Assembly (NCBI GenBank): GCA_900660155.1
Contig: CABFPE010000344.1
Span: 203,646-267,645, forward strand
DNA length: 64,000 bases
Direction: 5' to 3'
DNA from: Hofstenia miamia
Taxonomy: Eukaryota; Xenacoelomorpha; Acoela; Hofsteniidae
The notes beneath the pieces were generated by a model. The model worked only from the letters and a program-made list of their open reading frames with translations, was not told the DNA's origin and made no database searches. Made by a program: the position numbers and the translations under genes. Below are positions 35,495 through 49,600 of the stretch, in pieces; positions within the stretch are counted from its first letter, which is position 1, and every line of letters begins with the position of its first letter.

Positions 35495-38400
35495 CGAAAG
35501 ATATATAATGATAAAAGGACATAATCACCATGAGGAGCCCAAAAGGGGTCATTCAATATATAGACCAAGATATTTGAATGTCTTTACTGTTTCTATTTCA
35601 TTATTCCCAAAAGGAATATTCTCCATAATTATGTTTTTGAGACACTCTTTTCTAATATTCGAGTGTGCAATAATTTATTGTTTTATTTTCAAATTGTTCA
35701 TTTTTAGATTCCTATCTTTTCTCTATGGTTCTTTTATATTCTTTAGTACCTTGATATCTGATTTTTCGGATTGCTCTCATGTCATCAGAATACTTTTTAT
35801 TATCTTTGATGTTCCTATCTGCATTTAATCTCTCATTTGATATTTCATTAGTTTGGTTGTTGAATAAGTCTCCACTCAAACGCCCACCTTCGGGAACATC
35901 AACAACTAGATTAATTTCTTCGGTATATTTATTTTTGTTATATCATATCCTTTGTGTCTAAGTGTTCATGTACTCTTTTACGCAATCTCAAAACCAAGAT
36001 GATGATTTGCCTATGTTATTCATTATTTTGTTTTGTAAAATTGTATTGAATACACTGGAATAATCGAAGAACACCATTCTTACAATTGAAGTATCAGTTA
36101 GATTTAGACATGTATATATGAATTGCATCGTATATAATAATATACCTACTGTCCCGATATTCTCTTTATAGACGAACTGCTATGAATCTAAGGTGTACTT
36201 CATATTTTGCAGGTATACCTTAACAACACACTTTTCCATTTTTCTTGCGATATCTGGTGGCAATGTAATTGGACAAACAAACTAAATTCTATGCAAAGAT
36301 TTTATTTTCATTTGCAGTTTTCGGCAGTGCAGTTAGTAATGCTTTCTTCCATTTCCGCGAGAATTCTTCAATGCACTTATTAAAGATCTTTGCATATATT
36401 ACATACAGAATTTCATTAAAAAATTTTATATACGTATGTAGGTATATTTGAGAGACTTTTAGATTAATTGCACTTAATCTTTCCCGTATTTGCTCCACAC
36501 TAACAGTTTAGAGAATTTTCTTTGACGACTGGTATCTCCAGTTTGTCATCTTTGTCTTTATCTTCTTTAAACCTAGTAAAGTATACATTTTACAGGTTTG
36601 CTGATGATGCATTCATCTTAACGTTTTCATTTTTCTCTTCAGCTTATTATTTATTGTATCATAAATATGTTTTATATTCATTGATGCAACTTTCGTCCTC
36701 TAATTCAATATGACTCGTTTTAAAATTTGTCTCTGTAAAAAATATCTCTGCTTTTGAGTAGCATTCCTCAATGCTATTTCTTGGCTAACAATGACTAATC
36801 AATTAGGTCATTTCGAACTTTATTACTACGAGGGGCGTTCAATAAGTAATGGCAACTTCTGATTACGTAACAGTAGCAGTCGGAGTAGAGTAATGACGCT
36901 TTGTTTACATAACTAACCAATCATTAGTCAGTTCTAATCACGCTAGATCTAGCAGTTTGTACGTTGGAGTCAGTAGTTATTCGACGTTGAAGACGGTCAT
37001 ATTTTCTGGTATGGCTGAAATGGCAGATTTTTCACCGGAAGGTTGGCGATTCTACGTTTTTGCGCGCCACAAGCTCGGAGACTCTGCGGCCAAGATTACC
37101 CAGGACTTGGTTGTGGTACTGGGGGATACTGCTCCTTCATATCGCACAGTCGCCAGGTGGGTGGAGGCTTTTCGCGCTGGCAGGGAGCACCTGGAAGACG
37201 ACCCTCGGAGTGGGCGCCCTGTGGAGGTCATGACCAAGGAGAAAATTGCCCAAGTCAAGGCCTTAGTGGACGACGATCGAAATATCACGGTTGCTCTACT
37301 CAGTGAAGAATGTGGCATATCTGTTGGAAGTGTTTCCACGATTCTCCATGAACACCTGCAGCTGCGGAAGATCTGTGCAAGATGGGTGCCACACATGCTG
37401 TCCCAGGAGCAAAAACAGGAGAGGGTGAGATGTTCGCGAGAATTCCTGGAACAATTCGCTGGACAAAGCAACCGAAGACTCTCCGATATCGTCACTGGGG
37501 ACGAGAAGTGGTTTTATTACTTTCAAGTGCCCCACAAGCATCAGAACAAGGAATGGTTGAGCCCTGAAGACCCTCGACCAACGGTTCTGCGCTCGGGGTT
37601 CAGATCCCGGAAGCAGATGTTTGTGGTTTTTCTCTCCATCAATGGTCCCGTGGAGGTGGTTATGGTGCCCAAAGGACAGAATGTGAATGCTGGCTTCTAT
37701 ACTGAACAAGTCCTGCCTCGAGTTCTGCAGAGCGTCGCCGCCACGAGGCCACAAAGACTTCGAGATGGTCGCATCCACATCCACCATGACAATGCCTCAA
37801 GCCACACAGCTGCCAAAACGAGGGATTTCATCACCGAAAACCGACTGAAACCAGTGGCGCACCCACCCTACAGCCCAGATCTTGCCCCGTGCGATTTCTG
37901 GGCGTTTCCAAAACTCACCGAACGCATGGCTGGGTGCAATTTTTCGAGAGAACAAGATTTGGCTAGGAGGATAAATCAGGAGCTGAAGAGTATCCCTCTT
38001 CCGGAGTACGCAGAAATGTTCCAAGCATGGATACGAAGACACCGACGCTGCGTGGAGGTGCGAGGGGAGTATTTTGAAGGACTTTGAATGTCATTGTGTT
38101 GTTTTATTCGTGAATAAAAATTCTATGAACCAGTTGCCATTACTTATTGAACGCCCCTCGTACTTAGCCTAAGGTATTTGCAACCAGTTATGATGTAGGA
38201 GTTTTTTATGGGATTACGAAGATTAATGTAGACACAGTTGGCAATTTTGTTCGCCCCTAACTTTGCTTGAACTCCATTCATTTCATGAATTTCGACATTG
38301 TCTTACTTTTAATAATAGTTTAATGCTTTAATTGTTTTTAGATATGCGTGTATATTATTATATTTTTGATATGCGTTACCCGTGATATTTTATTAGGTGC

Positions 38401-41400
38401 AGTTAGTTAAAGATTTAGAGGAAACTAAATCGCGTCGCAATGATATTGATCGTGCATTTTCAGACGTACGAGCAGTTAGAAATTTAAATAACCATGGCAT
38501 TCTAAATGAAAGACAAAAGACTTGGGCTAATGCGAAATCAAATGACTGGCATACAGAAAATCCTGTTTTAGTCCAGTAAGATGTTATTATAATACTTTTC
38601 ATGATGTGCCTAAAATATAGTGATAACGTCAAACATTCACACTAGAAAGCATGCTTCCGGGAATAAACGTAAAACGCACGTTTTAGACTTTTTCCATCAT
38701 TTAGGTATCAATTACGCACACTGTGAAGATCATTCGATTTATTTGTAATGAAATTGTGATAAATCAAGAGTTTTGACGACATGTTGGAAATCTTCTCCTT
38801 TTCTCTCATAAGAAATTATTTCTAAGTTGAGCAATTTAAAAACTAGAGTTTCTTATTAGAAACAAGGTTAGACTGCAAATGAAATTTTTGTAGCATAAGA
38901 ATAATAATTTAGAGAATTGAATTTTAACTAGTGCTGTAAACCTGAATGGCGGAATATCTTTATTCCGCCAGTATTTAACATAATGAATCGTCTGGGTATC
39001 CGAAATATGTACGCACGCATAAGTTTCAAGGCATTCGTTTCGGCACGAGGTTAGTTTCATCCAAACATCTAGTTTATGTTTTGCTGCTTTGTCTTAGTAC
39101 TATTTTTGCTTTTGTCTTTTAAAATTATAATGTTGCAGATTTTAAGGCATTTTAAGTTATTTAATATATATTTTTATAGTCACGAGGAATTAGAGCGCCC
39201 TGAGAAAATAACGAGGATAGATGATGAACAAGAAACAGAAGTAGAGGCGTTGCCTGATGTTGTTGAATCTTCTGAAATTAACTGCAGAACACGTGGGATT
39301 ATTTCCAAGTTAGAGAAAAGTCGCGTTGCTCGCCATGATACTGCTCTTGAAGATTTGTGTAATGAACTGAGTGACGTGGGTTCGGTAGGTGCTTGCTAAT
39401 TAATTTACATATTTGTAAAATTTCATTCAATAACCCTACCATATTTGCTTCGGTTTATTCAGATAACTGGTTTTCATAATTGTTTAGCGGTATGAACCAA
39501 TGGTATCTATCGTTTGTCAGCAGTCATTCGAATTACTAGAATTGCAGCAAGAAGAGTTAGACAAAATACTAGCACAGTTACAAGATGATGAGGTAGAAGT
39601 TTTGTTAAATGTACAATATACTAAATATACGAAGATAACATTTTTTATTTTTATTCTATTAAAAATTCCTAATATCACTAAAAATTGCATTCTGAGAGAA
39701 AAAAAATGCTATTAAATTTGATATTTTTACTCATTATTTAGAATCTGTGTATCAATTTGTTAATATACATGTTCTTTATAGAGATTTAGATTGTAGTGAA
39801 AAAACTGTACATAAGATACCTCGATTTGAACTTATTCTCTTTTTCGAAAATTCTTTAAATCTTTGTAATAGTGATCACTATTATGAACATAATAGTATTC
39901 GTACATTATCATACAAACATATTTTTTTAGCTTTTGCAAAACTGCTGTTCACTGAAAAGCAAACTAAAAATTGGGAATTAGCACTATAAGATAATATTTT
40001 TCCTGTGAATTTTAATTGTGAATGCTTTAGTTGGCTTAGTTAGCTTATACATGTATTTATATGATAGTTAAAATATATAAACCTAAAAGTAGGGTATTAA
40101 TTTTACAAATTCCTTTAATTGTATCAATAAGTTCAAATGATACTCAATTGATGCATGACTTTCATATTTTTGTCACAGTTTTTCAGTTTAAATATTTTTC
40201 TATTAACATCTCTTTTGCCACACGGTGACTTGAATTTGGAAGTAGCACTTATAGAATACAAAATAAATAATCTGTTGAGACAGAATATGAAAGAAGTTTG
40301 TATTTTCTCTACGACAGGATCGAAGCATAACCCCAATTGAAAATTCACAATATTTGGTAAGGTTCGTGTTGCTGCCTAAGCATTGGCGTGTTGGTGATGG
40401 TGACTGGGAGAAATTGTCATTATTATTGGTTGATTCATCACTCGATGATTTAAAGAAATTGCATATATCCATTGTAAGAGAGCTAAGAAATATAGAATAT
40501 ATTACGTAGTAAGAAACAGGGGTAACTGGATTCCCCCTCTAATTGTCCCAGGTGGCATCAAATCTTTTTAATTCTAAGAAATTTAAGATTTACATTGGAA
40601 GTACCTCAGTTCATCTTTCCAATAATATTATTATTCCTTACCACCTGTGCCAATCTCCTTCACTATTTCTTAAAAACAAGGATACGATATTTGTAAAGCT
40701 TCCAAAACCATTAGACAATTTTCAGCATTGAAGCGAGTTATAATAGTTACTGTAGTTAATTACAAAAAAATAATTTAACTAATATCAGACTCATGCTTAA
40801 TTTCGTGCGCATATTTTCATTGTTTATGTTGTGAAACTTTTATTTGAAATTTTTTGTAATATATGATTTGGAGGTAATAATTTGATCAATTTAATGGATT
40901 CTTCTTTAGGTTAGCAGTTGTATTAAAACGATTTTTTAGTAGTTAAAAATTTCGTGTCTATTAGCCCATAACTTTATGAGTGAATTGCTTACTAACGCTA
41001 ATTATTACTATTTATGTAAGGTATTCAATTCGAGTATTGCTTTAAGTGGAATCTTGTTAACATATTCATTATTTGGCATTAATTTTGGCATTTTGCTTAT
41101 TTAGGTAATCGCGAAATTTTCTTTCAATGAATTTTACAAACTGTGGGGATTGATTGTCAACCACTGCGATTGTAGACATCTTGAGGTTAATAAGCTTAAG
41201 TCAGCCTTAGCTGAAATAGAGGAATCACGAAAATCGGAAATTTTTCAAATATTGAAAAAGTATGCTCAGATTTTGGAGCGAATTGCTCATCGCCTCCCTC
41301 CTCACGTGAAAACGATGATGGAGAAAGAACTGCAGGTAGTTTGTATATGGTTGTCTCTTTCAGTTAGAAATCAAGCACAAACATGTATTTATATTTATCT

Positions 41401-42735
41401 GTATAAATTATTATTATAACTATAAAGGCGACATAATATTATTCTTATGCATTATATTTCAGCATCGTTAAAGGCATTCATTAAGTTCTTACAAAAAAAT
41501 TCTCCGTTATTCTCTTAGTTAATTGTTTATCATTATGAAAAATATCGAAATCCAATTTTTCGTATTTAGATGCACAATTTGGTATTGATATCCAATAAAA
41601 AATGTTATGCCGATCTTCAAGGTCATTTATCGAAGATTACTTCTGAACAGTTAAAGTCTTATAGAGATATTTGGTGCCATAAACTAAACGACTGGAGGCA
41701 TATGAAACAAGAAGTAGTCATTAGTGAATTCCACGACTTCATGGAAAGTGACGAAATCATTAACACTGATCAGCTAAACATTATCGTGAAGGAATTTATC
41801 CAGCAACAGCGTGAATTCAATCAAAAAAGACTGCAACTATGTGATGAATTAAGACAACAATTAAAACCGCCTCATGCTTCAAAAGGACTGACAAACACTT
41901 GGCACAACAATATGCTTCACTTAGCTCGACAAATTGGTAAAACTTCAAATAAATTTTTTTTCATAAAAAATTTCTTATGCCAATTTAGCATTGCGTTTTC
42001 TTTCACCCAAATGCAGTATTTTATAAGTCAAGTCTCTCACAGTTTTATAAGCAAAGTTTTCATTTCTTCCTTCGTCATAGATGTAATGAATGTAATCCCG
42101 ACAAATAATAACATGTTCAAATTTATTTTCAAATGGTTCAAAGCCAGACTTTGCAAAAATGACTGATTTGCATTAAAAATATTGTTTCTAATATTTAAAG
42201 CAAGTGCTTAAAGTCATAGCAGGAGTAATTTCTTGCATTCATATTTAGATGAATCTTTTACAAATTGTTGAGGGAATGATATACCTATATTTTTTCAAAA
42301 GAATAACAAAGCGCTTCAATTTACTGAACTATTAGCTGTGCCAAAAGCTTTTATGACAATATCTAACCTATGAAATTATATAGGGCATTCTTCAATTTCT
42401 TCCTGGCTTGAATTCTTATATAGTTTAAATGCTCGCTCTTCCTGCTCTTATTAATATTTTTAGTATTGTTAAGTTATTTTATTTTTAAATTTTATATTTT
42501 TTTCCTGCCGTAAAGGTGAAAAGTCTTTTTGTTGTTGTTGTTGTTTTGCAGTAAGGGGAATGATTTTAATACAGTAGTAAATAGGATATGTTCATTCCCA
42601 GTCCAACCAGCATAAATCATCATCTTCAATGCCACTAAGAATTTTGTCAACTGGACAAACTTGTAATTCATCACTTTGTACATGATCCTTTTTAATAATC
42701 TTTTTGGAGTTTCAATGTTTGCTGATTTGATAATG

Positions 42736-42767
<32 letters not shown>

Positions 42768-42819
42768 NGCAATATGTAGTGACTTATATTCCTCTTAGTT
42801 ACGAAGTGCAACCTACTAA

Positions 42820-42861
<42 letters not shown>

Positions 42862-45800
42862 TTAGTAGGTTGCACTTCGTAACTAAGAGGAATATAAGTC
42901 ACTACATATTGCAGCAAATTTATCCTTGCTCTGTAGCTAATTTTTTCTTAAATGAAAGGGTTCTATGTATTTCAGTTACAATAATATGTAACAATTAATT
43001 TATTAAATTTGAGAAAACTTTGTATGCAGTGTAAATTTATCAAACATAAATAAGTGATGTATTCTTTCCAACATTTAGATATTTGTCTCGAAAATGTTTA
43101 GAAGAAATTACAGATTGGTGTTTGACCCAACTCCATTTATTAATAAATTTAATTCACTTTTTACATAGATCTTCGGTTTTTGGAAGGTAAAATACCTGTT
43201 CTTTTTCTCGCTGTTTATTAGTTCGGGGAATTTTGTAGCCTGTAGACTGCAGAGCACTTATTGGCTATGTGCTTCTACGGTGCTCAAATACGTAATATAC
43301 TGTAACTAATATAGCGATGCAAAACTTTCGTTATCAAATCTTATTTTACGATGATGTCGGAGAAATCTTTCACATGAAACTTGTTTTTTGCTTTAATAAA
43401 TTGTGTATTAAAGCAATGAAATATTTTAAGTAAAACAATTTATTTGGCCATGTGTAATACAGGCAATGGAGTTTAATATATCTATTACCTGAAATCAGCG
43501 GGATATTAATGCAAGGTTGGTGAAGAAATACTGTATTTACAAGTTTGCTTTTGCACTTACTTCTTTTGAATTTTATTCGTCAGCTCCATGCAATATGAAG
43601 TAAACCCACTTTTTCCAACAATGGGATTAGGCTCGGTTTCGTCATATAATGTCTTTTGAGTGAATATTTTGATGGGCAAAGTGAGTATTTTCAAATAAAC
43701 AAGGTAAACCACTTTAATTTTTATTAAATAAAAATAGTTTTTTGCGAATATCCATTTTGGAATAAACGTGACTCTGTTTTATTGTTTATTAACTGCAGTT
43801 CTAACTGACTATAAATTTAGTTTTGTGAAAAAGTGTGGTTTTTTGATTTAATGTCTATATAATATTGGATATTGTTATTTATCATTTTAGCATCTAATCA
43901 AGAGCAGTATCTAACAAAATTACATCGTGAGTTTGAAAAAATATGTCAAAAATGCATGGATAAAGTAGATGAGTATAAGGTACGCAAGTCTTATGGTTCA
44001 TATCTCTTAACAAAATGTTATTAGCAATACCTTCTCGCAAATATGATCTGTTCGCCTGATGAGATTCAGCAATTAATTTTAAAAAATTTTCTTAATCTTG
44101 TTGGCGAAAAGCAAAAAATATTCGAAGAAGAGCTTCAACAGCTGGATGTAAGTAGAACATAATTTGCAAATGTTTTAAAAATTTTTTTATCTTTTGTTCA
44201 TTCTAAATTTCTTAAATTTCTTCATTTAGTTGTCAATGGAAAAGCAAAGTCAAAGACAAATTGATGAAATGAAGTCTTTATTCAAATTTTCTCAAGGTTT
44301 GGCTTACATTTGGGACCAGCATGAAATTGGGCTTGCTAACCAAGAACGAATAATGCAAGAAAACCTTGATATCACTCGCAATAAGCACGATGTACTTAAC
44401 CAGGTACATTTATGAAACGTTTTTCTTTTCACTTTGGGCTTTGGATGTTTAAAGTTTTATGTTGTCTATATTATTTATTTCAATACTTTTAGGATAGAGA
44501 GGCGAATTTGGACATTCTAATGGATAAAATGCGGCAGGAATCAACTCAACAAGCCTTAAAAACTTTATTAAAGCAGGTTTTAGATGTTTTAGATAAGATT
44601 AAGGCTGGCTATGAAGAATTCCGCGTTCAGCAAGAGAAGATTGTAAAGAAATATCCGTCAATGGTGCAGACCGAGTTTGATAAATATGACTCTGCCTTGT
44701 GTAAATATTTTTGCGTTGCTCATAAACCAACTGAGGTTAGTTGTACTAAATTAATCAATTCCTTACAAATATTATAAAAAACAATTCAACTTTTGCAAAG
44801 AATTAACTCAAGTATTGGTTAATTTGGCCAAAAATGGTAGTGTGAATTGATCGTTTTGAATAAAGTCATCTTTTCTTTTGTTTTATGCCTCACTACAAAA
44901 AAACTTGATTCCTGTCGATTTGAGTCAATTTTTAAAATCATAAAATAGATTAGAATATATTGTTCATATATGTCACTACTTGTGCATATCGTTTTTTAAA
45001 AACCACATTTCTGGAGACATTTTCTTTAAATAAATAGAATGTTTATTATATTTATGCCTAGAAAAAAAGCAAGTCAGGCAATTCCAAGACAGATTCATCT
45101 TCGAAATCGGCAGTCCCAAAATCAGCCCGTGCTGTTGATGAAAAAATTGTAGGTCTTTCATTATTTTTGCTAAATTGTAAAATTTTGTATTATTCGAAGC
45201 TGATTTTTATGTTTAATGTGACTATTACATTTCTTGTCTGTGCTGCATAACAAATTATTAATTCGACGTAACAGGTTTTATTTGAGTAGGCAGAAGATCA
45301 ATTTAAAAGTCCATGTTTTCTGAGGGTGTATTATTACTTGTAAAATGCACAGAAAATTAAGTTCTAGAGCATGTCGCCAAAATTTTCAAAAAACATTTTT
45401 ACAAATATTTTATTGTGATTAACATGTAGCGTAGAAAACAAAATTTCTTTGTCTTGCATTTTTCTAAAATAGTAAAAGAATATTTATATTGTCTTTGAGA
45501 AAATAATATTAATATTTTAAATACTTCAATATTGGATTTTTGTAAATGTTTCAATATAAATGAAATAAAGTTTATTGAATTGTGTCTGTTGGTGTTTTTT
45601 ACTCAAAATTTAAAAAAAAATCATAATATTGATTATAACAAATGTAGGCTGCAAATTGTTTAAATATGTTGATAAGTACTAAAGAACTTACTACTTATTC
45701 TAAAAATTGATTAGACCTAACGCTTTTCCTAATTGCAGATATATGGTTATTTCTGTCGAGTAGTTCATCTATCAAACTATATTCTTTTCAATACGCATAT

Positions 45801-46376
45801 CAAAATATTTACCTGACAAATTCATTCAAAATTATATAAAATACATATATTTCATAGAATATGTTAATGACATTGTTCATAGTTGATATCCAAAGCTGGG
45901 TGATGGGCTACAGCATTGCTGTATTCATCCGTATGTTGTAAGTGATGTATAATACAGCACTCTGTGATTGGCTAAAATTACTACACGCTTATTTACATTT
46001 ATATAAACTTTAAAATATTATTAAGAAATTAGCAGTGTCAGAGACGTGAATTCTCGAAACATAACCAGCTGCACAAAAATTTAATAACATGTTTTCTGCC
46101 AGAAAACACGTATAGCATCCAGCCAATTTAAGCGTTGTTTATATCTTGTGTTTGCAGCGCGTGTCGATTGTCAAAACCTTTTATCTAAGGTATGATAACT
46201 TTAAATTAATGATAATTGTATTTATGTTAAATTCTATATTTTAAGTTAAATTTTTATATTTATTTATGTAAAATCTTTTTGACAACATCAGCTTTTCCGT
46301 GCGCTCATTGTACAACTATTTCTTAAAATTTGCTTTATTATTGTGATATTTTCTAATTTGTACAAATTTGTCAATG

Positions 46377-46412
<36 letters not shown>

Positions 46413-46590
46413 NNNNNNNNNNNNNNNNNNNNNNNNNNNNNNNNNNNNNNNNNNNNNNNNNNNNNNNNNNNNNNNNNNNNNNNNNNNNNNNNNNNNNNNN
46501 NNNNNNNNNNNNNNNNNNNNNNNNNNNNNNNNNNNNNNNNNNNNNNNNNNNNNNNNNNNNNNNNNNNNNNNNNNNNNNNNNNNNNNNNNN

Positions 46591-46629
<39 letters not shown>

Positions 46630-49600
46630 TAGAATGCGTTTTGTTAATAGCCACTTAGTATATATAGAAGAAAGAATTTTCATTGTATATATTTAATGTA
46701 GTTCATTGAACAGGCTGTTGTATTTGTATATTTGATTATTAATTGGAATACTTGAATATTTACTAGTGTTAGAACTTTATTTCTTAGCAATAAATTAAAT
46801 TTTTTAATTTATTAGCAAGCCAATGAATCGTTAAAGGAAGACAGTCCTGAAAAGGTTTGTAATAGCTCGATTTTCGTTTGTATTCTTAAAATCAATTTTA
46901 ACCTGCACACCTCTTTAACACGTTTAATATCATAGTGATTTGTTGCCATTGCATTAGTTTGATTAGTTATGTTTTTTCTATTTTTTAGTAAAGTGCTTAA
47001 TTTATGTTGTCTTAGACCAAACCACAAGTGCGTGCTTCTCCAGAAGATGAAAAGACTCGTAAGAAAAGAGAACTTCTTTTAACTGCTGCTGGCACTTCTT
47101 TTTATATCATCGCTGTTGCAGGTGTAGATGGAATTATAGAGGATGAACAGTCCAGTGATAAAGGTTAAGTCATTTTGTTATGCATGTCATAATATTGACC
47201 AAAACTACCTCTATAATCCTATTTTACCAGTGCTTTTTTATAGCAGTTATTCCTGAGGGGGCCGATTTGCCCCTATTAAGATCTCGGAAACGATACATTT
47301 GATCAACACCAAATTTGTTGTGGAGATACTTTGACATGTCAGCAAGCTTTTTGTGATACGATAATTAATATGCAAATTATGCGCATATTAATTAGGTTAT
47401 GTATTAAATTTTCTTATTTTTGTCATTATTCACACAAAATGTTAAAAATATTACTAAATAGGAATCAAGAGAAAAGCCTATAATGCAAATAAAACATCGA
47501 AGACATTTAATTGTAATTTTGCATTAAAAATTATGCATTGGTTTCAATTTATAGCCTCTACATACAAAATTGTTATTTTCAAAACTGAAGAAATGTCAGT
47601 TTCTCATGGACTTTTTTAAAAAAATCTATAACTTTGTAACTCTTAAGCCTATCTGCATAATTTTTGCGTCAAAAGTAGTTGCAGAACAAGTTAAAGAAAA
47701 AAGTCATAGAAGGATTGTTTATTTTAAAAATACGTTATCTAAGTTACATCTAAAAATATGGAGGAGGTCAAATCGGGCCCCAAGGTAAAATAGGGTTAAG
47801 TACCCTTGCTATTAATCCTTACGATTTTCTGATGGACAGCATCTCGCTATCGCAACAATTGAGTGATCCGTAATGGGTTTGAGAACCAAACATGTCACCC
47901 TGTGTATGCCAATGCTACCCCTACTTTTTAATTAAGAAAAATATTTTTATGTGCGCAAATAGTACCCAGAATAAATAATATAAGTATACATTTGACAAAT
48001 TATTTTATTAGGTTTATTACTTTAAAACTAGAATTTATAAAAAGAAAATTAATTTTACATACATTAAATTTAAAAACTCATTTTTCTTTGAAGTAAGGAT
48101 ATAGAATTCAGACTTGATGCAAAATTAAATGCTGCTGGCTCTTGTACTGAAGTATGTATGTACATTTCATTAGTTACCTGTTTTGTTGCTGTCAGAGCTG
48201 TACGTTTATAAAATGTATAGGTCGAATTATAAATGTGCACATGAAGGCTGCGTTTAGTTTAGAATTTTTTAATTTATGCGTTCAGACCTTAAACTTTGTT
48301 CACAGCTTTTTTATATTCAATTAAAATTTTCTAAACCAATCTAGCCTTGTTCTGATTATTCTAAGTAAAATGATTTCATTTATTTACCAAAACGATAGTA
48401 ACTATACTCACCTCTAATGGTTGACAATACATTTAAACGCGCGTTTCTTTTTGTCATCAGGGTTTTCCGTATTTTATTTATCTTCTATATTATCAAAGCA
48501 ATCATTACTATACTCTTTAAGTCATAACACTCCGAATATATTTTGAAAAGTTCACAAAAAGGTTTCTTCGCGTTTACATGTGAAAATTTGTTGTCAACCC
48601 CATTATCTCACAAAAAGTTGTCAGCCAAAGTAAAATGGATTTATCTTTGAAACGTTGATAACAACAAAGTTTCTTTGTGTTCGCACTTACAAATTTCGAG
48701 GATAAACTTATAAAATTCGGAAAAAAAACAAAGCTGTATGTCTGAACTCTACCTTAGAGGGCAGGTTGGGGTAAATTTTATTCCTCTGTTAAGATAGAAA
48801 ATTGCTTTCTTTAAATCATAAGCAGTCGGGTACAGACGGGGAGTCCAGGGGGGCCAAGGCCCCGCTCGAGATATAATGGCCACCCCGCTGTCCCCCTCAC
48901 TAAAAAATTGGTCGAATGAATTTTGATTTTCATACCAATTGACTCTGAATCAATTATGTTCATTTAATATTTCCGAGGTCTTTGAATTAATTTAGTGATT
49001 GACATGTTGTTCATCTTTATAACCTAGGATAGGGCCCTTGTCGGAAATGAACAAAGGCGTACAGGTACGGGCTTCTCTAGTACGGGCACGGATCCGGTAT
49101 ACGGGCTTTAAATGGAGCATGATTGCTTGTCGTTGTTTGAAGATGCTAATTTTTAAATCCATTTGTTTGAATTACATTAAACCTATTAAGTAATAGGAAT
49201 TTTCTTTCTATTCTATACATCGGTTTCTGAATATGTATTTCATGAAAGACTAAACTTCATGTAGATTTCCGCAGAAATTACAAATTAGCGCATAAAATAT
49301 TACACTAAACCCACAATACCATTGACCTCTTTTGATACTGTGTTGATAAAATTATCGCACTTATGTACATTATTTTTTAACATAAGAATCGTAAGTTGTG
49401 AACTTCAATGACGTTCCATATTGTTTAAATTGAATTAATCTAAGAGACCTATTTTAAAAGGTCTTACAAACAGGGTGGTATCCTCATGTGATAAAAAGGA
49501 CTTCGTTTCCAGTAAAAGATTAAATCTGTAGACCAATGACGTGGCCATGGGAAGACTTGTCCCCCTTTCCCTCGACAAAAAACAGATATGAATTGTTCAA

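Noticed and set aside
37043-38042. Additional frames of 60-160 residues on both strands inside the mariner
   Set aside because: They are shadows of the GC-rich transposase gene in other frames.
40318-40356. A 13-codon CCDC180 exon ending at GTAAGG (40357)
   Set aside because: The same frame reads on through the GTAAGG with CCDC180-like sequence (FVLLPK...GDWEKL) to a better placed donor at 40474.
46288-46696. Open frames of about 100-130 residues on both strands around 46.3-46.7 kb
   Set aside because: They run through a 178-N gap and (TA)n tracts; the residues are an artefact of unknown bases and simple repeats.
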